Of a stretch of 64,000 bases of DNA, positions 62,637 to 64,000 are shown in pieces (position 1 is the stretch's first letter; each line of letters opens with the position of its first letter). The notes under the pieces were generated by a model. The model saw only the letters and a program-made list of their open reading frames with translations, was not told where the DNA came from and did no database searches. The translations under genes were made by a program, and so were the position numbers. Origin of the DNA: Distichodus sexfasciatus (Eukaryota > Chordata > Actinopteri > Characiformes > Distichodontidae); assembly GCA_032718565.1 (NCBI GenBank), contig JAVGVS010000022.1, forward strand, positions 3,015,501 to 3,079,500, given 5' to 3'.

Positions 62637-62689
62637 GTAAGTCAAGTCCGCCTTTCATACTTCCTCTTGAATGTGTAATATAATGTAGG

Positions 62690-63335
62690 GGTTTAAATCA
62701 CAGGTTCCATCACAGTACGATATTATATCAATTAAATCTGCAACATTTCCATTTCTGCCGATATCACAAAGTTTGATACGGTAAGATTTTGATACGATAC
62801 GATTCAGGATGCGATCGATGTTCGACGATATGTAGCTTTGACATAATCAGGCTGCTGATTTATTCCCCAGAAGAGATGTAATCTCTCCACTAACTTTTTT
62901 TCTGGCAGCTTCTCACATTTTGTTCAGAAGTTTGAACGCACCTCTCACATTTCGTTTGGAGGTGTGTGTGATCAGGCAGAGAAAAAAAACGTAGAATTTC
63001 AAAATAAAAGTCTGTCGTACGAATGACTACATTATAGTAGCGTTGGGTTAGTGAAGCAACAGTATTCAGACTCTTAAGTTGACGTACTGCTATTTCAGGG
63101 ATAATGAACATATTTAGTCAGGTGTAGTGAAGCTTTTCTGTTATCTCAGCTTGCTGTAATTGTCCAGGAGTCGGTGTACGGGCGGACTTTAGAAAAAGGG
63201 GCTTAATTCACGAGGGACGTTACAATATGTACGATGTCTAATCAGTGTTTTCATTTTGGATCGATGTTATGGCATCATTGATGAGTGAATCAACGTATCG
63301 ATGTAGCTCGATGTATCATTACACTCCTAATAAAA
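62690..63335. mobile_element. Dispersed repeat ending atgtatcattacactccta
   Basis: Right end is the inverse of the left border at 26508. The interior is rich in gatacgata and atcgatgt words. Probably hAT-like and degraded; the left border is unclear. Confidence 0.5.
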
Positions 63336-63429
63336 TGTCTGATCTTGCTTGATGTGTGGGTCAAGATGAGGTGCGTCAGTCTAAAAATGCAAAAATATTG
63401 ACACATTTACAGAGAGTGCAGTTGAGTCA

Positions 63430-63713
63430 CAGCGTCTTGACGAACGTTCCTTTTTGTTAGGAGGTCGCCAGTTCCGTTTTCATTGTGTTGTTCACTGCGG
63501 TTTGTTGTCGTACAACGAGATGAGCGTAGTACAGAAAAACAAGAGATACAACGTTAGAGATTCTTTCAAATTTATGAAAACTGTAAGTGGTTCAAATGAC
63601 TGTTGTGTGCCACTGTGTTCAGCATCTAGCCGCTACTACACTGAACTTAGTTTTCAGATTTCCAAAAAACCATTCCCTTCAGACTCCATAAAATCAGAGT
63701 TACAGTGAACGTT
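63430..63713 (+). pseudogene. Probable THAP-domain transposon coding remnant
   Basis: The open frame contains CCVPLCSASSRYYTELSF followed by PFPSDS, resembling the C-x-V-P-x-C ... SFHKFP start of THAP zinc-finger domains found in fish DNA transposases. The SFH-FP part is disrupted (SFQISKKPFPSD) and the frame ends at once. Too short and broken to be a functional gene. Confidence 0.45.
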
Positions 63714-64000
63714 ACTAGGGTGACCAGACGTCCTCTTTTAAGACCTAAAAATGCGTCCAGCCAGGATTCTAAAATTTCATTCTACCTCAGCCTGAAACAT
63801 TCTTACATTGGATTTGCATTGCGTTTCCCGGGGGCTTTCCCAAACGATTACTCCGCGCTCCCCCTACTTGCTTCTACTCGCTTTTCTTATAGCCTTACTG
63901 CAAGCATGAAGTGGGTAGGGGGAGGGCGAAGTACGTAAGTGGATGAATTGCTGCACACGGAGTAAACTGGCGCCCGCTGCCAAGTGTTAAATCTGGTAAG
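63714..64000. mobile_element. Left end of a further repeat, cut by the window edge
   Basis: Begins tagggtgaccagacgtcctc, a motif I know as the terminus of a dispersed vertebrate repeat. The remainder is unassigned. Confidence 0.4.

Noticed and set aside
61269..62566. Antisense open frames over the 1298-nt exon (one of 144 residues)
   Set aside because: Shadows of the conserved sense frame.
1..64000. Assignment to RYR1 or RYR2
   Set aside because: Short divergent region 2, RYR3-like divergent region 1 and many diagnostic segments favour RYR3; only the microexon at 3319 is RYR2-like.

Overview
This window is the interior of one large vertebrate gene on the + strand: a teleost-type ryanodine receptor, most like RYR3 (ryr3). 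The first exon found, at 613, already lies inside the N-terminal domain. The last, at 62608-62636, lies in the acidic loop before the pore-domain transmembrane helices. Promoter, start codon, first exons, pore and 3' end are all outside. I place 86 constitutive or cassette exons plus one divergent duplicate exon, about 12.84 kb of coding sequence (about 4,280 codons). Splice phases agree from each exon to the next across the whole gene. The paralogue call rests on RYR3-like wording in variable segments: the exon pieces FEDFNTDGFFFPVVSFSAG, QFGIHGDVLEAEKSES and LDERTKKSNRDSLREAIRT, and a short divergent region 2.

Layout. N-terminal beta-trefoil and MIR domains, 613-9147. RIH (N-terminal solenoid), 9485-14551. 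SPRY1, 14677-16937. RyR repeats 1-2, 17344-19889. SPRY2, 20020-21080. SPRY3, 21478-25391. Junctional solenoid, with the largest early exon and an acidic tract, 25607-30102. Bridging solenoid with a second RIH and RyR repeats 3-4, 31304-50492. Calmodulin-binding segment, 51144-51256. Core solenoid (RIH-associated), 52715-60883. EF hands, U-motif, an auxiliary hydrophobic helix and divergent region 1, 61213-62510.

The most interesting signal is at 52196-52811. Two homologous exons sit head to tail with identical reading phases. One is the canonical exon and one a strongly diverged copy. Using both, or neither, breaks the frame, so they look like mutually exclusive exons. They lie directly after a calmodulin-binding exon whose usual anchor tryptophan is methionine. 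Other splice features are a 15-nt microexon resembling one in RYR2, an 18-nt microexon at the known ASII position, two GC-AG introns, a (GT)n-bearing acceptor, and a hAT-like element whose target duplication is the splice donor itself.

The introns are AT-rich and carry a fish-like repeat load: tRNA-derived SINEs, foldback TA-flanked MITEs, hAT-like elements with 8-bp duplications, and microsatellites. A probable THAP-domain transposon remnant lies near the right edge. I see no second host gene, no RNA gene, and no prokaryotic or viral feature. A ray-finned fish is inferred from gene structure and repeats; I cannot name the species.
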